A DNA stretch of 64,000 nucleotides. Origin: Marinomonas algarum (GTDB taxonomy: Bacteria > Pseudomonadota > Gammaproteobacteria > Pseudomonadales > Marinomonadaceae). Location of the stretch: the NCBI RefSeq assembly GCF_020532605.1, contig NZ_JAJATW010000007.1, positions 62,001 to 126,000 on the forward strand, written 5' to 3'. Below are positions 17,152 to 26,215 of the stretch, piece by piece. Numbering within the stretch: the first letter of the stretch is position 1; every line of letters begins with the position of its first letter. The notes below the pieces were generated by a model. It worked only from the letters and a program-made list of their open reading frames with translations. It was not told the DNA's origin and searched no databases. The position numbers were made by a program, and so were the translations under genes.

Positions 17152-18327
17152 TTATTTCGAAGCCAGGTCAAGGACAGCACGAATGGCCTCGGCAGTTTTG
17201 TCAAGTTCGGCATCGGTTAATGTCGGGTGTACTAAGAACATTAGGCTGGTGTCGCCTAGTTCAACGGCATTGGGAAGACGCTGCACGGGTCTGAAGCCGG
17301 TGTCATCAAACGCTTTCTCGAGGTAGACCTCGGAGCAGCTGCCTTGAAAGGCGGGTACGCCTAGGGCGTTGATCTCGTTGACAATGCGGTCTCGTGTCCA
17401 GCCTTCGGCTAGGCGTTCAGGTTTAACAAAGGCGTAGTGTTTGTATTCGGCGTGTTGTATGTGGTCTGGGACGCTGACTCGACGAATGCAGTGGTAGGGT
17501 GCGAGGGCGGCGTCTATTTTAGCACCGTTATGTTGGCGTTTTTGCGTCCATTCTGTCATGCGTTTGAGTTGAATGCGTCCGATGACGGCTTGCATTTCGA
17601 GCATACGCCAGTTGGTACCAAAGCTTTCATGTAACCAGCGAAAGCCTGGTGGGTGTTGTTTGTGGTAGATGGCGTCGTAGCTTTTGCCGTGGTCTTTGTA
17701 GGACCACATGGCTGACCAGAGGGTTTTGTCGTTGGTGGTGACCATGCCGCCTTCTCCGCCGGTGGTCATGATTTTGTCTTGGCAGAAAGACCAGGCGCCG
17801 ATGTGGCCAATGCTACCAACGGATTGGCCTTTGTATTGAGCACCGTGGGCTTGGGCACAGTCTTCGATGACGTAGAAGCCGTGTTGTTGGCTGAGGGCCA
17901 TGATATCATCCATTTCAGCGGGCATACCGGCGAGATGCACGACGATGACGGCTTTGGTTTTGGGCGTTAATACGGCTTTGATGCTGTCGGCGGTAATGAC
18001 TTGGCTGTTTAGGTCAACGTCGGCAAATTTAGGCGTGGCACCGGCGGTAACAATGCTGGAGGCAGAGGCTAAAAAGGTACGCGGTGTGGTGATGACTTCG
18101 TCACCGGGTACGACACCAACGGCTTTTAGAGCAACGTCGAGGGCGACGGTGCCGTTCATTAGGGCAATGGCGTAGTCGGTGCCTGCCCAAGCGGCGAATT
18201 CTTTTTCAAATTCACGACCTTCTGTGCCGGTCCAATAGTTTACTTTATTGGATAAGACAACTTGACTGACGGCATCGGCTTCTTCTTGAGTGAAGGAAGG
18301 CCAAGGGGAAAAAGGAGAATTTAGCAT
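17152..18327 (-). CDS. DegT/DnrJ/EryC1/StrS aminotransferase, PglE-like
   Basis: About 391 residues, PLP-dependent sugar aminotransferase. The Schiff-base Lys is in SFCQDKIMTTGGEGG; IEDCAQAHGA carries the Asp that contacts the PLP nitrogen. By context it would add the 4-amino group to UDP-4-keto-6-deoxy-GlcNAc made by the PglF-like dehydratase, giving UDP-4-amino-4,6-dideoxy-GlcNAc. I chose ATG 18327, preceded by AGGA at five bases, over an in-frame ATG at 18348. It starts 28 bases after the PglD-like gene stop and is probably co-transcribed with it. Confidence 0.9.
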   Translation of the reverse strand: MLNSPFSPWPSFTQEEADAVSQVVLSNKVNYWTGTEGREFEKEFAAWAGTDYAIALMNGTVALDVALKAVGVVPGDEVITTPRTFLASASSIVTAGATPKFADVDLNSQVITADSIKAVLTPKTKAVIVVHLAGMPAEMDDIMALSQQHGFYVIEDCAQAHGAQYKGQSVGSIGHIGAWSFCQDKIMTTGGEGGMVTTNDKTLWSAMWSYKDHGKSYDAIYHKQHPPGFRWLHESFGTNWRMLEMQAVIGRIQLKRMTEWTQKRQHNGAKIDAALAPYHCIRRVSVPDHIQHAEYKHYAFVKPERLAEGWTRDRIVNEINALGVPAFQGSCSEVYLEKAFDDTGFRPVQRLPNAVELGDTSLMFLVHPTLTDAELDKTAEAIRAVLDLASK

Positions 18328-18354
18328 CACAGTCCTATGAAGTATCACCAGTTG

Positions 18355-18996
18355 TTAAGAGTTAAGCGCTATGATTTTTGCTGGCGAACCATAGGCCGTA
18401 GTGTTGGCAGGTAAGTCTTTTAGAAGCGTGCTGCCAGCACCGATAAGAACGTTATCACCAATGTTAATCAGTTGTTTGACTTGGCTACCAATGCCCACCC
18501 AAACCTGTGTGCCTGTGGTCACTCCGCCAGCTAGTGAAGTGTTGGGACAAATATGTGAAAAATCGCCAATCACACAATCATGTTCTATTACCGCTGAGCT
18601 GTTGATAATAACGCCTTTTCCAATACGAGCAAAGGCATTCACGATGGCACCGGCTAAAACAACGCTACCTAAAGATAGCTGTGCGTATTGGCTGACGGTT
18701 GCACGAGGATGAATTAAGATCGGTAAATAAAACTGTTCTTTGTTTAGCAGGTCAATTTTTTGCTGTCTTATTGTGTTGTTACCGATTGCCACCGCCACTG
18801 ACAGGTTAGTGTTATCTTGTTTTAAAAGGTCGTCTGATTTACCACAGATAGGCCAGTGTTCCAGTGAGGTCTTTTTTGGGTATGCATCATCATAGAAATA
18901 TACGATGTATCCAAGCTGCTCCGCTAAATCGGCGACGACTTTTCCGTGGCCACTAGCACCGAGTATGGCCAGTGCTTTTGGTAATGGTTCAGTCAT
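18355..18996 (-). CDS. Sugar O/N-acetyltransferase with left-handed beta-helix (PglD / NeuD family)
   Basis: 213 residues. The N-terminal Rossmann-like part begins [20 protein letters not shown], typical of PglD/NeuD. Hexapeptide repeats follow from about residue 95 ([20 protein letters not shown] and so on), ending in [11 protein letters not shown]. It would acetylate the C4 amine of the bacillosamine precursor using acetyl-CoA; the general-base His is likely in [12 protein letters not shown]. It overlaps the PglC-like gene upstream by eight bases, so translation is probably coupled. Confidence 0.9.
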   Translation of the reverse strand: MTEPLPKALAILGASGHGKVVADLAEQLGYIVYFYDDAYPKKTSLEHWPICGKSDDLLKQDNTNLSVAVAIGNNTIRQQKIDLLNKEQFYLPILIHPRATVSQYAQLSLGSVVLAGAIVNAFARIGKGVIINSSAVIEHDCVIGDFSHICPNTSLAGGVTTGTQVWVGIGSQVKQLINIGDNVLIGAGSTLLKDLPANTTAYGSPAKIIALNS

Positions 18997-19585
18997 GGTT
19001 TGAGCCTTTAAATGGCTCTATGGTGACATGGCCCTCTGCGCTAACACCTTCTCGCACAAAAACTTTTTTCACCGTAAGGAGCAGTATTTTGATGTCGAGC
19101 CAAAAGTTTTGGTTGTCAACGTACCACACATCTAGGGTGAATTTGTCTTCCCAGCTGATGGCGTTTCGGCCATTGACTTGGGCCCAGCCGGTTATGCCCG
19201 GGCGAACATGGTGGCGGCGTGCTTGTTCTGGGCTGTAAAGTGGTAAATATTGTACAAGTAAAGGGCGTGGCCCGACTAGGCTCATGTCACCTTTTAAGAC
19301 GTTAAATAGCCCCGGTAACTCATCTAAGCTGGTAGAGCGCAGTAAGGCACCGAAGGGTGTCATTCGTTGCTCGTCTGGCAGTAGGTTACCCTGTTTATCT
19401 TTGCCATCAAGCATGGTGCGGAACTTCATCATTTTGAAGACTTTACCATTTAAACCAGGGCGGTCTTGGGTGAACAATATTGGCGAGCCAAGTTTGATAC
19501 GCACCAGTAGCGCCACGACTAGTACAACGGGGGATAGTACCAATAGGCCAAAAAATGCAGCCGCAAAATCAAAGAGACGTTTCAT
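18989..19585 (-). CDS. Initiating sugar-phosphate transferase (PglC-like, bacterial sugar transferase family)
   Basis: 198 residues, the small monotopic class without the extra transmembrane domain of WbaP. It has one N-terminal re-entrant hydrophobic helix, the Arg/Glu-type motif KFRTM near residue 55, the catalytic pair in [14 protein letters not shown], and VGPRPLL plus [14 protein letters not shown]. It transfers phospho-diNAcBac (or a similar sugar-phosphate) from UDP to undecaprenyl phosphate at the inner membrane, starting the repeat unit. Gene order PglF, PglE, PglD, PglC-like supports diNAcBac as donor. Confidence 0.92.
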   Translation of the reverse strand: MKRLFDFAAAFFGLLVLSPVVLVVALLVRIKLGSPILFTQDRPGLNGKVFKMMKFRTMLDGKDKQGNLLPDEQRMTPFGALLRSTSLDELPGLFNVLKGDMSLVGPRPLLVQYLPLYSPEQARRHHVRPGITGWAQVNGRNAISWEDKFTLDVWYVDNQNFWLDIKILLLTVKKVFVREGVSAEGHVTIEPFKGSNHD

Positions 19586-20717
19586 TATTTTCTATACCCA
19601 TAATTTTTAGCATTTTTACATTAACCTTGTGGACATCAAATCGTTCTTCAGCTATACGCCGGCTTGCTTTTCCCATAGTTTCAATCTGATCAGGGTGTTC
19701 AATAAACCACATCATTTTTTCAGCAAGCTGTTCCGGTGACCAAGGAGGTACAAAAAAACCATTTTCACCTTCGACTACTGTTTCTCGACAGCCTGGTACA
19801 TCGGTTGTCAATATTGGTCGACCAATCGCCATGGCCTCTTGAGTACTGCGAGGCACACCTTCACGGTAATAGGAAGGCAAAGCAAACACACTGGCATCAA
19901 TTAACCATTCATTTACATTATCAACGTGCCCTGGGTAAATAACAGAGCCATCTTCTATAAAGCCATTGAGTTCTGCCTGTTTAAGGCCCCCAGAGTTTGA
20001 CTCATCAAACCCACCTAACACAACAAATTCAGCATCCGGGTACTTACGCTTAGTAATTCGAGCCGCTTTTAGGTATTCATACACGCCTTTCTCTGCGAGC
20101 AAACGTGCAATAAAAATAAAACGCACAGGCCCTTGATTAAAGTCGTGAACTGGATAATCCTGCAGATCAACCCCGATCCCTCCTAACACGTCAACCTTTT
20201 GAGTTTTAATATTATAGCGCGTAATTAAGTCAACAGGGTCATCAGGATTGAGAAACACGACTCTATTCGCAAAAGGTAAAGACAGTTTATATAGAGCTAC
20301 TTGTACACCTCGGATGAGCTTAGTTTTAAAGTTCAGACCGGCTGGTTGATCTGTAAAAGTGAAACCTAATCCTTCGAGCATCGCAACACGATGGGGTACC
20401 TTAGCTAAAGCAGCAGCAAGGGTTCCGTAAATCACGGGCTTGGCAAAATAAGATAAAACTACATCTGGTGCAATTTGCGTTAACTTTCGTTTTAAAAACA
20501 ACATAGTTTTTAAATCTGCCAACGGATTCAAACCAGAGCGAGAAAGCGAGTAATCAACTGGTGTTACTCCTAACTTTATCAAGTCTTCTTTTTGCTGTTC
20601 GGTATAATTCATCGCGAACGCAACAACTTGGCAGTTTCTATTTAGCAATGCTTTTATTAATGGCATTCGAAAGCCAAACATAGAAGATGCAACTGTACCT
20701 ATTAAAACAACTTTCAA
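19569..20717 (-). CDS. Glycosyltransferase family 4 (PglA-like)
   Basis: 382 residues, GT-B fold. N-terminal domain begins [20 protein letters not shown]; the C-terminal nucleotide-sugar domain shows [17 protein letters not shown] and the EX7E-type segment [16 protein letters not shown]. It overlaps the PglC-like gene by 17 bases. Position next to the initiating transferase suggests that it adds the second sugar to the lipid-linked unit on the cytosolic side. The donor cannot be read from sequence. Confidence 0.88.
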   Translation of the reverse strand: MKVVLIGTVASSMFGFRMPLIKALLNRNCQVVAFAMNYTEQQKEDLIKLGVTPVDYSLSRSGLNPLADLKTMLFLKRKLTQIAPDVVLSYFAKPVIYGTLAAALAKVPHRVAMLEGLGFTFTDQPAGLNFKTKLIRGVQVALYKLSLPFANRVVFLNPDDPVDLITRYNIKTQKVDVLGGIGVDLQDYPVHDFNQGPVRFIFIARLLAEKGVYEYLKAARITKRKYPDAEFVVLGGFDESNSGGLKQAELNGFIEDGSVIYPGHVDNVNEWLIDASVFALPSYYREGVPRSTQEAMAIGRPILTTDVPGCRETVVEGENGFFVPPWSPEQLAEKMMWFIEHPDQIETMGKASRRIAEERFDVHKVNVKMLKIMGIENNETSL

Positions 20718-20719
20718 GA

Positions 20720-21829
20720 TTACCTCTGATTAGAGTAGTTATGTTTCACTTTTTCTTGATAAATAATAAACATACAGGCAAATATCGCCAGATAACTTGG
20801 CACTCTTAAACGTACCGCTGTACCAAGATTATCATTTCCAAGCACCCATATCGTTGTATACACAACAAAAAAGACCAGTAAAAAACTGCAAAATTTATTT
20901 ATATATTTAGCGTTCTTAATCACATACGAAAAGGCCCATATAAATGGCACCGATTCAAGAAAAAATACCAGTATCGCATTGAAACTTGTGAGAAACAGAC
21001 CAAACACTTGAGCTATAAAACTGTATAAGTAATAAACTAAAAACATAACAGGGTTGGCGTCAAGTAAACCAACCCCTAGCGTTGCTCCTCCGCTCTCGAA
21101 ACCATCTTCTCCACGATATTCTAATATGGGGTTAAGTATACCACTTAGCCTTACTAAGACTAAAAGAAGGAAATAAAGAAATATCCATGTTTTCACTTTA
21201 TGACTCGTGGCAGAAAAAATATAAAAAGTAAATGCTGACAAAAAAAGAGCAGCACCTAAATAAGGCCTTAAAAGAAAACAAAAATAACTTAATGCCAAAA
21301 AGATAGAAAAATAAAAAATTTTTAGGAATGCGCTTTTCTCAATAACTTTTCGGTAAAAATAAATTGAAAGCATAAAACAAAACCACATAAAAACATCACG
21401 ATATATGTCTAATGTGTAAAAAAATACAGTTGGATAAAAAAGCACTAAAAATAGAGTCAGCCGCTTCACAGGCTTGATTTCAAAGGCATTATCTTTCACT
21501 ATCCTATAAAGCAAGTATGGCATCAAAAAAATAGAGATAAAAAACAATAAATATGAAACAATTTCTCTATCATAAAAGCCTAGATCATTAAAAAAACGCA
21601 ATATTACCGGCCAAAAGTTTACAGCAACATCTGTATAACCCTCTGCGTAGGCATGATAATAGTAAGAATCATTGCCCCCTCCAAAAAGCTTAGCACTTGA
21701 TGTTTTAAGGTATAAATAGAAAAACAATTTACCAAAAAGCAAGAAAAACGTTAGGGGTAAAATGTAATTTAAAGAAAATATTTTTTTCAAAATGAGTAGC
21801 CTTTCGAAGTCTAAGTTAAGTAATCTCAA
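20720..21829 (-). CDS. Polytopic membrane protein, candidate EPS polymerase (Wzy-like)
   Basis: Up to 369 residues with about ten hydrophobic helices spread over the whole length and a longer polar loop near residues 225-250 (YRGEDGFESGGATLG). No sequence signature is decisive, but a lone polytopic protein of this kind among glycosyltransferases, with no other polymerase in the cluster, is the best Wzy candidate. TTG 21829 overlaps the upstream gene by 14 bases; TTG 21790, nine bases after an AGG, is an alternative start. Base composition is AT rich, as in its neighbours. Confidence 0.6.
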   Translation of the reverse strand: MRLLNLDFERLLILKKIFSLNYILPLTFFLLFGKLFFYLYLKTSSAKLFGGGNDSYYYHAYAEGYTDVAVNFWPVILRFFNDLGFYDREIVSYLLFFISIFLMPYLLYRIVKDNAFEIKPVKRLTLFLVLFYPTVFFYTLDIYRDVFMWFCFMLSIYFYRKVIEKSAFLKIFYFSIFLALSYFCFLLRPYLGAALFLSAFTFYIFSATSHKVKTWIFLYFLLLVLVRLSGILNPILEYRGEDGFESGGATLGVGLLDANPVMFLVYYLYSFIAQVFGLFLTSFNAILVFFLESVPFIWAFSYVIKNAKYINKFCSFLLVFFVVYTTIWVLGNDNLGTAVRLRVPSYLAIFACMFIIYQEKVKHNYSNQR

Positions 21830-22949
21830 TACCTTCTAGCCATACTCGTTCATAACCAGAAACCATTGTTTCAAGACTAAAGTTATCAACTATCCTGTTA
21901 CGACATGCTTGCTTTCTCGCTGCCCACTTTTCAGGGGATGATTTCATCTCATGGTAGGCCTCCATGATCGCATCAGATAAAGCTTGCGGATCTTTTGGTG
22001 GAACCACCCAACCGGTATCACCGACAATTCGAGAAGCATCACCGACATCAGTTGTAATACATGGTGTACCGCATGCCATAGCTTCATTAAGTACATTAGG
22101 GAACGCTTCACCAAAAGAAGACGAAAGAACAAATACATCAATTGCATTCATCGCAGATGGAATATCATTTCGTCGCCCTATTAGCTTCACACTATCTTTG
22201 AGCTCTAATTCAGTTTTTTTCTTAACAAGAAGGCTATTGTCATCATCAAGGTTAGTACCAATCAAAATAGCTTTAAATGATTGAATATTAAGAAGAGATA
22301 AACCTACAAATAAATTATTTTGATCTTTTTGTGGATCAAAGCGCGCCACATGTCCAATCAGGAGTTCAGAGTGAAGCTTTAATTCTTTTTTAAAATCTTC
22401 ACCTAGCTTTTCGTTAGCCACATATTCGCTTACATCATATCCATTACTTACAACCATGCCTTTCTTTTTATAGAAACCTATAGACTCTTGAACCTCACGA
22501 GATCTATCTGCACAGTAAATGATTTTTTTGGGAATGAATCTTGATAACAATGAATTAATTTTTGCTATTAGAATAGTAGACCTTTTCGATTCGCCTTTTA
22601 TTAAGGTAGTATGATGCACGCCCCATACAATATTTTTAACACCCGCTAATCGAGAGAGAACGCCTCCAAACAAATCTCCATGAAACATCCAAGTTTGTAC
22701 CACATCAGGCTTAACCTTTCTCACAATACTAAAAATTCTAAAGACATTTAACAAACCTAATATACCATTCGACATATTAAGACAGTATACTTTGACACCA
22801 AAGTCTTCCAACATAGAGCCGTACTTACCAGCATCCATCAATGATATAACTAAGTGTTCAAATTTAGATTCATTTGATGTGGCTAAACGAAAAAGTACAG
22901 CTTCGGCTCCGCCGTCGTTTAGACCTGTAATAATATGTAATACTTTCAT
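21816..22949 (-). CDS. Glycosyltransferase family 4
   Basis: About 377 residues, GT-B fold. It begins MKVLHIITGLNDGGAEAVLF (glycine-rich acceptor loop); the donor domain shows IGHVARFDPQKDQNNL and the EX7E-type motif SFGEAFPNVLNEAMACGTPC. It would extend the lipid-linked oligosaccharide from a nucleotide sugar. The start at 22949 overlaps the next upstream gene by four bases (ATGA-type), so the genes form one operon. Donor and linkage unknown. Confidence 0.88.
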   Translation of the reverse strand: MKVLHIITGLNDGGAEAVLFRLATSNESKFEHLVISLMDAGKYGSMLEDFGVKVYCLNMSNGILGLLNVFRIFSIVRKVKPDVVQTWMFHGDLFGGVLSRLAGVKNIVWGVHHTTLIKGESKRSTILIAKINSLLSRFIPKKIIYCADRSREVQESIGFYKKKGMVVSNGYDVSEYVANEKLGEDFKKELKLHSELLIGHVARFDPQKDQNNLFVGLSLLNIQSFKAILIGTNLDDDNSLLVKKKTELELKDSVKLIGRRNDIPSAMNAIDVFVLSSSFGEAFPNVLNEAMACGTPCITTDVGDASRIVGDTGWVVPPKDPQALSDAIMEAYHEMKSSPEKWAARKQACRNRIVDNFSLETMVSGYERVWLEGIEIT

Positions 22950-23845
22950 TTGGCACTCCATCTTCTTTTCTTAAGATAAAACAAGAACTTATGAAGAAAA
23001 AAACCAAGAACTGGAAACCTATATATATAACATATATTCTTAATAAAAAAATCTTTAACAGTATGAACGTAAAAATTTCCATAAAAGAACGTATATGCGT
23101 TTTTTTCATTATAAACAATAGAATTAATACAATTAGACCTAGCAAACCCTGTAATTATTTTATGATCTAAAAGGTATTTTTTAATTAAGTACTCACTAGC
23201 TTTAAGATTAAATCCCATACTCATATTACCACCATGCATCACATTAATAGTAACACCATAACTTGGATCAAAAAAATATTGTTCGTCAGCTAAACAAGCA
23301 AATATCCAATCTTGATGTTTGAAACTATTATCATCAAACCTTAATTTTGGATTTAAATTCTCTTTATCTATGGAAAATGTAGATGTGCGAACATCACCAC
23401 CCTCTAAGAAAATATACTCACAAAGATTTTTTTTAGGTTCATGAAGCTGAGATGGAATTTTCCTAACTCCAAAAGAAGTAATAAAGTTACCAAAAATAAA
23501 TCCTTGCTTCTTGTCTAAATGCAATGCAACTCTATTTTTAATGTATTCTTTATTGTAAAAATCATCAGAATCCAAAAAGAAAACAAATCTATTCTTACTA
23601 ATATCTAACCCTATATTTCTTGATACTGCAGCGTTACCTTTCTTTTTATTTAAAACAAGGGAAACCTCAGAATACTCTTCATCAAGTTTAATCAAATAAC
23701 TGACATCATCAGAAAAATCATCGACCAAAATAATTTCATATTGAAGGCCTACGCAGTTTAATACAACAGACTCTATAGCATCCTTTAGAAAAGAAAAGTT
23801 ATTGTAGACTGGAATAATGACAGACACACCTTCTTTAACTACCAT
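22946..23845 (-). CDS. Glycosyltransferase family 2
   Basis: 299 residues, GT-A fold. It begins VSVIIPVYNNFSFLKDAIES; the nucleotide and metal-binding motifs are LVDDFSDD and FFLDSDDFY. The C-terminal third is basic and hydrophobic, ending KKRRWSAK, which may hold the protein at the membrane. It lies four bases from the Ugd gene, in the same operon. Donor unknown; a glucuronyltransferase role is possible because of Ugd next door, but is not shown by the sequence. Confidence 0.87.
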   Translation of the reverse strand: MVVKEGVSVIIPVYNNFSFLKDAIESVVLNCVGLQYEIILVDDFSDDVSYLIKLDEEYSEVSLVLNKKKGNAAVSRNIGLDISKNRFVFFLDSDDFYNKEYIKNRVALHLDKKQGFIFGNFITSFGVRKIPSQLHEPKKNLCEYIFLEGGDVRTSTFSIDKENLNPKLRFDDNSFKHQDWIFACLADEQYFFDPSYGVTINVMHGGNMSMGFNLKASEYLIKKYLLDHKIITGFARSNCINSIVYNEKNAYTFFYGNFYVHTVKDFFIKNICYIYRFPVLGFFLHKFLFYLKKRRWSAK

Positions 23846-23848
23846 ACA

Positions 23849-25024
23849 CTAATCCTCACCAAACAAGTCTCTGGTGTAAACCTTGTCAACCACATCACTA
23901 AGATCGCTGGTCATTCGATTCGCAATCACCACATCAGACACCTGCTTAAAGGTCTCAAAGTCTCGATAAACTGTCGAGTTAAAGAATTTATCTTCTTTTA
24001 GTTCTGGCTCAAACAACACCACTTCAATACCTTTGGCTTTAATGCGCTTCATCACACCCTGTATTGCTGATGCTCTAAAGTTGTCTGAACCCGTTTTCAT
24101 CACTAAACGATAAATACCAACGACTTTAGGATTGCGTTTTAAAATGGATTCTGCAATAAAGTCTTTACGGGTAGTGTTTGAATCAACAATGGCACGAATG
24201 ATGTTATTCGGTACATTCTCGTAATTGGCTAGTAACTGTTTGGTGTCTTTAGGTAAGCAGTAACCGCCGTACCCAAAAGAAGGATTGTTATAGTGGCTTC
24301 CAATACGAGGGTCTAGCCCGACCCCTTCAATTACCTGCTTACTGTTCAAGCCATGGGACTCACAGTAAGAATCCAACTCATTAAAGTAAGCCACACGCAT
24401 AGCAAGATAGGTATTAGAAAAAAGTTTAACGGCTTCCGCTTCGGTGGAGTCGGTAAATAAAACATCAATATCTTGCTTAATCGCCCCTTGTTGCAATAAG
24501 GCAGCAAAAGTCTTCGCCCGCTCTGATTCTTCACCCACGATAATACGCGAAGGGTATAAGTTGTCATACAGTGCCTTGCCTTCCCGTAAAAACTCTGGGG
24601 AAAACAGGATGTTTGACGTATTAAAAGTCTCATTAATACTTTTGGTGTAACCCACTGGCACGGTGGATTTAATCACCATCACCGCATTGGGGTTAATCTC
24701 AAGTACATCTTTGATCACGCTCTCAACCGACTTAGTATTAAAGTAATTGGTATCGGGATCATAATCCGTCGGTGTAGCGATAATCACAAAGTCTGCGTCT
24801 TGATAAGCCGATTGTTTATCCAGAGTTGCGGTAAAGCTCAACGATTTATTAGCTAAAAAGTCTTCGATCTCTGTGTCTTGAATCGGCGACTGCTTAGCGT
24901 TCAACATAGCAACTTTTTCAGGCACAATATCCACAGCAATAACGTCATTATGTTGCGCTAATAGCATGGAATTAGATAGACCTACGTAACCTGTGCCAGC
25001 TATGGCGATTTTATATTTTTTCAT
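23849..25024 (-). CDS. ugd: UDP-glucose 6-dehydrogenase
   Basis: 391 residues. NAD-binding motif [12 protein letters not shown] at the N-terminus, substrate region [20 protein letters not shown], and the catalytic Cys in [15 protein letters not shown]. It oxidises UDP-glucose twice to UDP-glucuronate in the cytosol, giving an acidic sugar for the EPS. It is known in the family that tyrosine phosphorylation by Wzc-type kinases can stimulate Ugd; a Wzc is encoded at 38.6-40.8 kb. A 213-base AT-rich gap with a hairpin separates it from the upstream glycosyltransferase. Confidence 0.95.
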   Translation of the reverse strand: MKKYKIAIAGTGYVGLSNSMLLAQHNDVIAVDIVPEKVAMLNAKQSPIQDTEIEDFLANKSLSFTATLDKQSAYQDADFVIIATPTDYDPDTNYFNTKSVESVIKDVLEINPNAVMVIKSTVPVGYTKSINETFNTSNILFSPEFLREGKALYDNLYPSRIIVGEESERAKTFAALLQQGAIKQDIDVLFTDSTEAEAVKLFSNTYLAMRVAYFNELDSYCESHGLNSKQVIEGVGLDPRIGSHYNNPSFGYGGYCLPKDTKQLLANYENVPNNIIRAIVDSNTTRKDFIAESILKRNPKVVGIYRLVMKTGSDNFRASAIQGVMKRIKAKGIEVVLFEPELKEDKFFNSTVYRDFETFKQVSDVVIANRMTSDLSDVVDKVYTRDLFGED

Positions 25025-25124
25025 TTTTTATTCATCAACTCTATTTAGGTTAGAATCTGAGGTTACAAAAAACACAGTAATCAGAGTTTTTTATTTGATT
25101 TAATAGCTCTATACATTAGATTAG

Positions 25125-25160
25125 ATAAAAATCTTATATATATTTTAAGAATATAAGATT
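25125..25160 (-). terminator. Possible intra-cluster terminator or attenuator hairpin
   Basis: Perfect 10-bp arms AATCTTATAT (25130-25139) and ATATAAGATT (25151-25160), followed on the minus strand by TTTATC. It lies between the glycosyltransferase at 25238 and ugd, in the only sizeable gap of the middle of the cluster. The stem is all but AT pairs, so terminator strength would be low. Confidence 0.35.
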
Positions 25161-25237
25161 TTAATTCAATTATTTTTAAAGCTTCTCGATAGTTTATATC
25201 TCTTCAAATAAAAACTATTTCTCTGTAAAAAACTGGA

Positions 25238-26215
25238 TTATCTAGATTTCAGTACTATTTTACCAATTTTCCTTATAAATTTTAATTGGTCTAATTGCAT
25301 AAAATACATAGAAAATTTTAAAAAAAGAGATACATTTCTAGTAGCTATTGCAATCGATAAAATACGTTTATAATTTAAATTAGATTCCGCACGACGAGCT
25401 GTCAATATATATCTTATACAATCATCTTCGATACGCTTTTTTATATAGCCCTGTTCTTCTGCTGTAAGGTGTAGCCTATTTAACAGATTAAGATTAGTCT
25501 CTATACAGTTAAGTGCACCGTCAACATGTTTTTTGGTAACCTTCATTGTCATAGTTGAATTTTCTCGATTTCTTCTTAAAAAGTAAACATCATCTATAAC
25601 GAGAAAACTATTGCAGGAAAATAATAAAGGAAAAAGAATAGCTTCATCCTCAAAAAACCCAGCCCCAAACTCTAGTTTATCTTTACCCCACAATAGCTTT
25701 TTTGATATATACATGCATGGTGAACAAAATAAACCCTTCGACTCCAAACCACTTGCAAGCAAATCAGCTCGCTGATTAAAAAAACCTGTAAAACCACGAC
25801 AATAGCTGACCCAACGGTTACCTTTATAATCAGGGTCATTAAATGATTCACCAGAAAATAATACTATATCAGGCTTATAGTTATCTCGAAGTAGACCTTT
25901 AATATCACTGACAAAGCTAGACACAAGTAGGTCATCTGAGTCGAAAAAATAAACATATTCAGAATTAGACAAACTTATGCCTATATTTCGAGCGTTACCT
26001 TGCCCACCATTTTCAATAGATACAACACGATAAGGAAATGTAAATTTAAAACTTTTGGCAATTTCCAAAGTCTTATCAGAACTACCATCATCTATTAGGA
26101 TAACCTCATCAGGCATGCATGTTTGAGATTTGATTGAGTCTAATGCTTCATATAAATATTTTTCAACATTGTATGCAGGTATTATGATCGAAATTGATAG
26201 GTCATTTCTCAACAT
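25238..26215 (-). CDS. Glycosyltransferase family 2
   Basis: 325 residues, GT-A fold. It shows ISIIIPAYNVEKYLYEALDS, the nucleotide-binding LIDDGSSDKTLEI, GQGNARNIGI and the metal-binding FFDSDD. The C-terminal part is helical and basic. It overlaps the upstream fusion gene by 14 bases, so the two are probably translationally coupled. Donor sugar and linkage are unknown. The DNA is AT rich like the central part of the cluster, and it is the last gene before the hairpin-containing gap upstream of ugd. Confidence 0.88.
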   Translation of the reverse strand: MLRNDLSISIIIPAYNVEKYLYEALDSIKSQTCMPDEVILIDDGSSDKTLEIAKSFKFTFPYRVVSIENGGQGNARNIGISLSNSEYVYFFDSDDLLVSSFVSDIKGLLRDNYKPDIVLFSGESFNDPDYKGNRWVSYCRGFTGFFNQRADLLASGLESKGLFCSPCMYISKKLLWGKDKLEFGAGFFEDEAILFPLLFSCNSFLVIDDVYFLRRNRENSTMTMKVTKKHVDGALNCIETNLNLLNRLHLTAEEQGYIKKRIEDDCIRYILTARRAESNLNYKRILSIAIATRNVSLFLKFSMYFMQLDQLKFIRKIGKIVLKSR

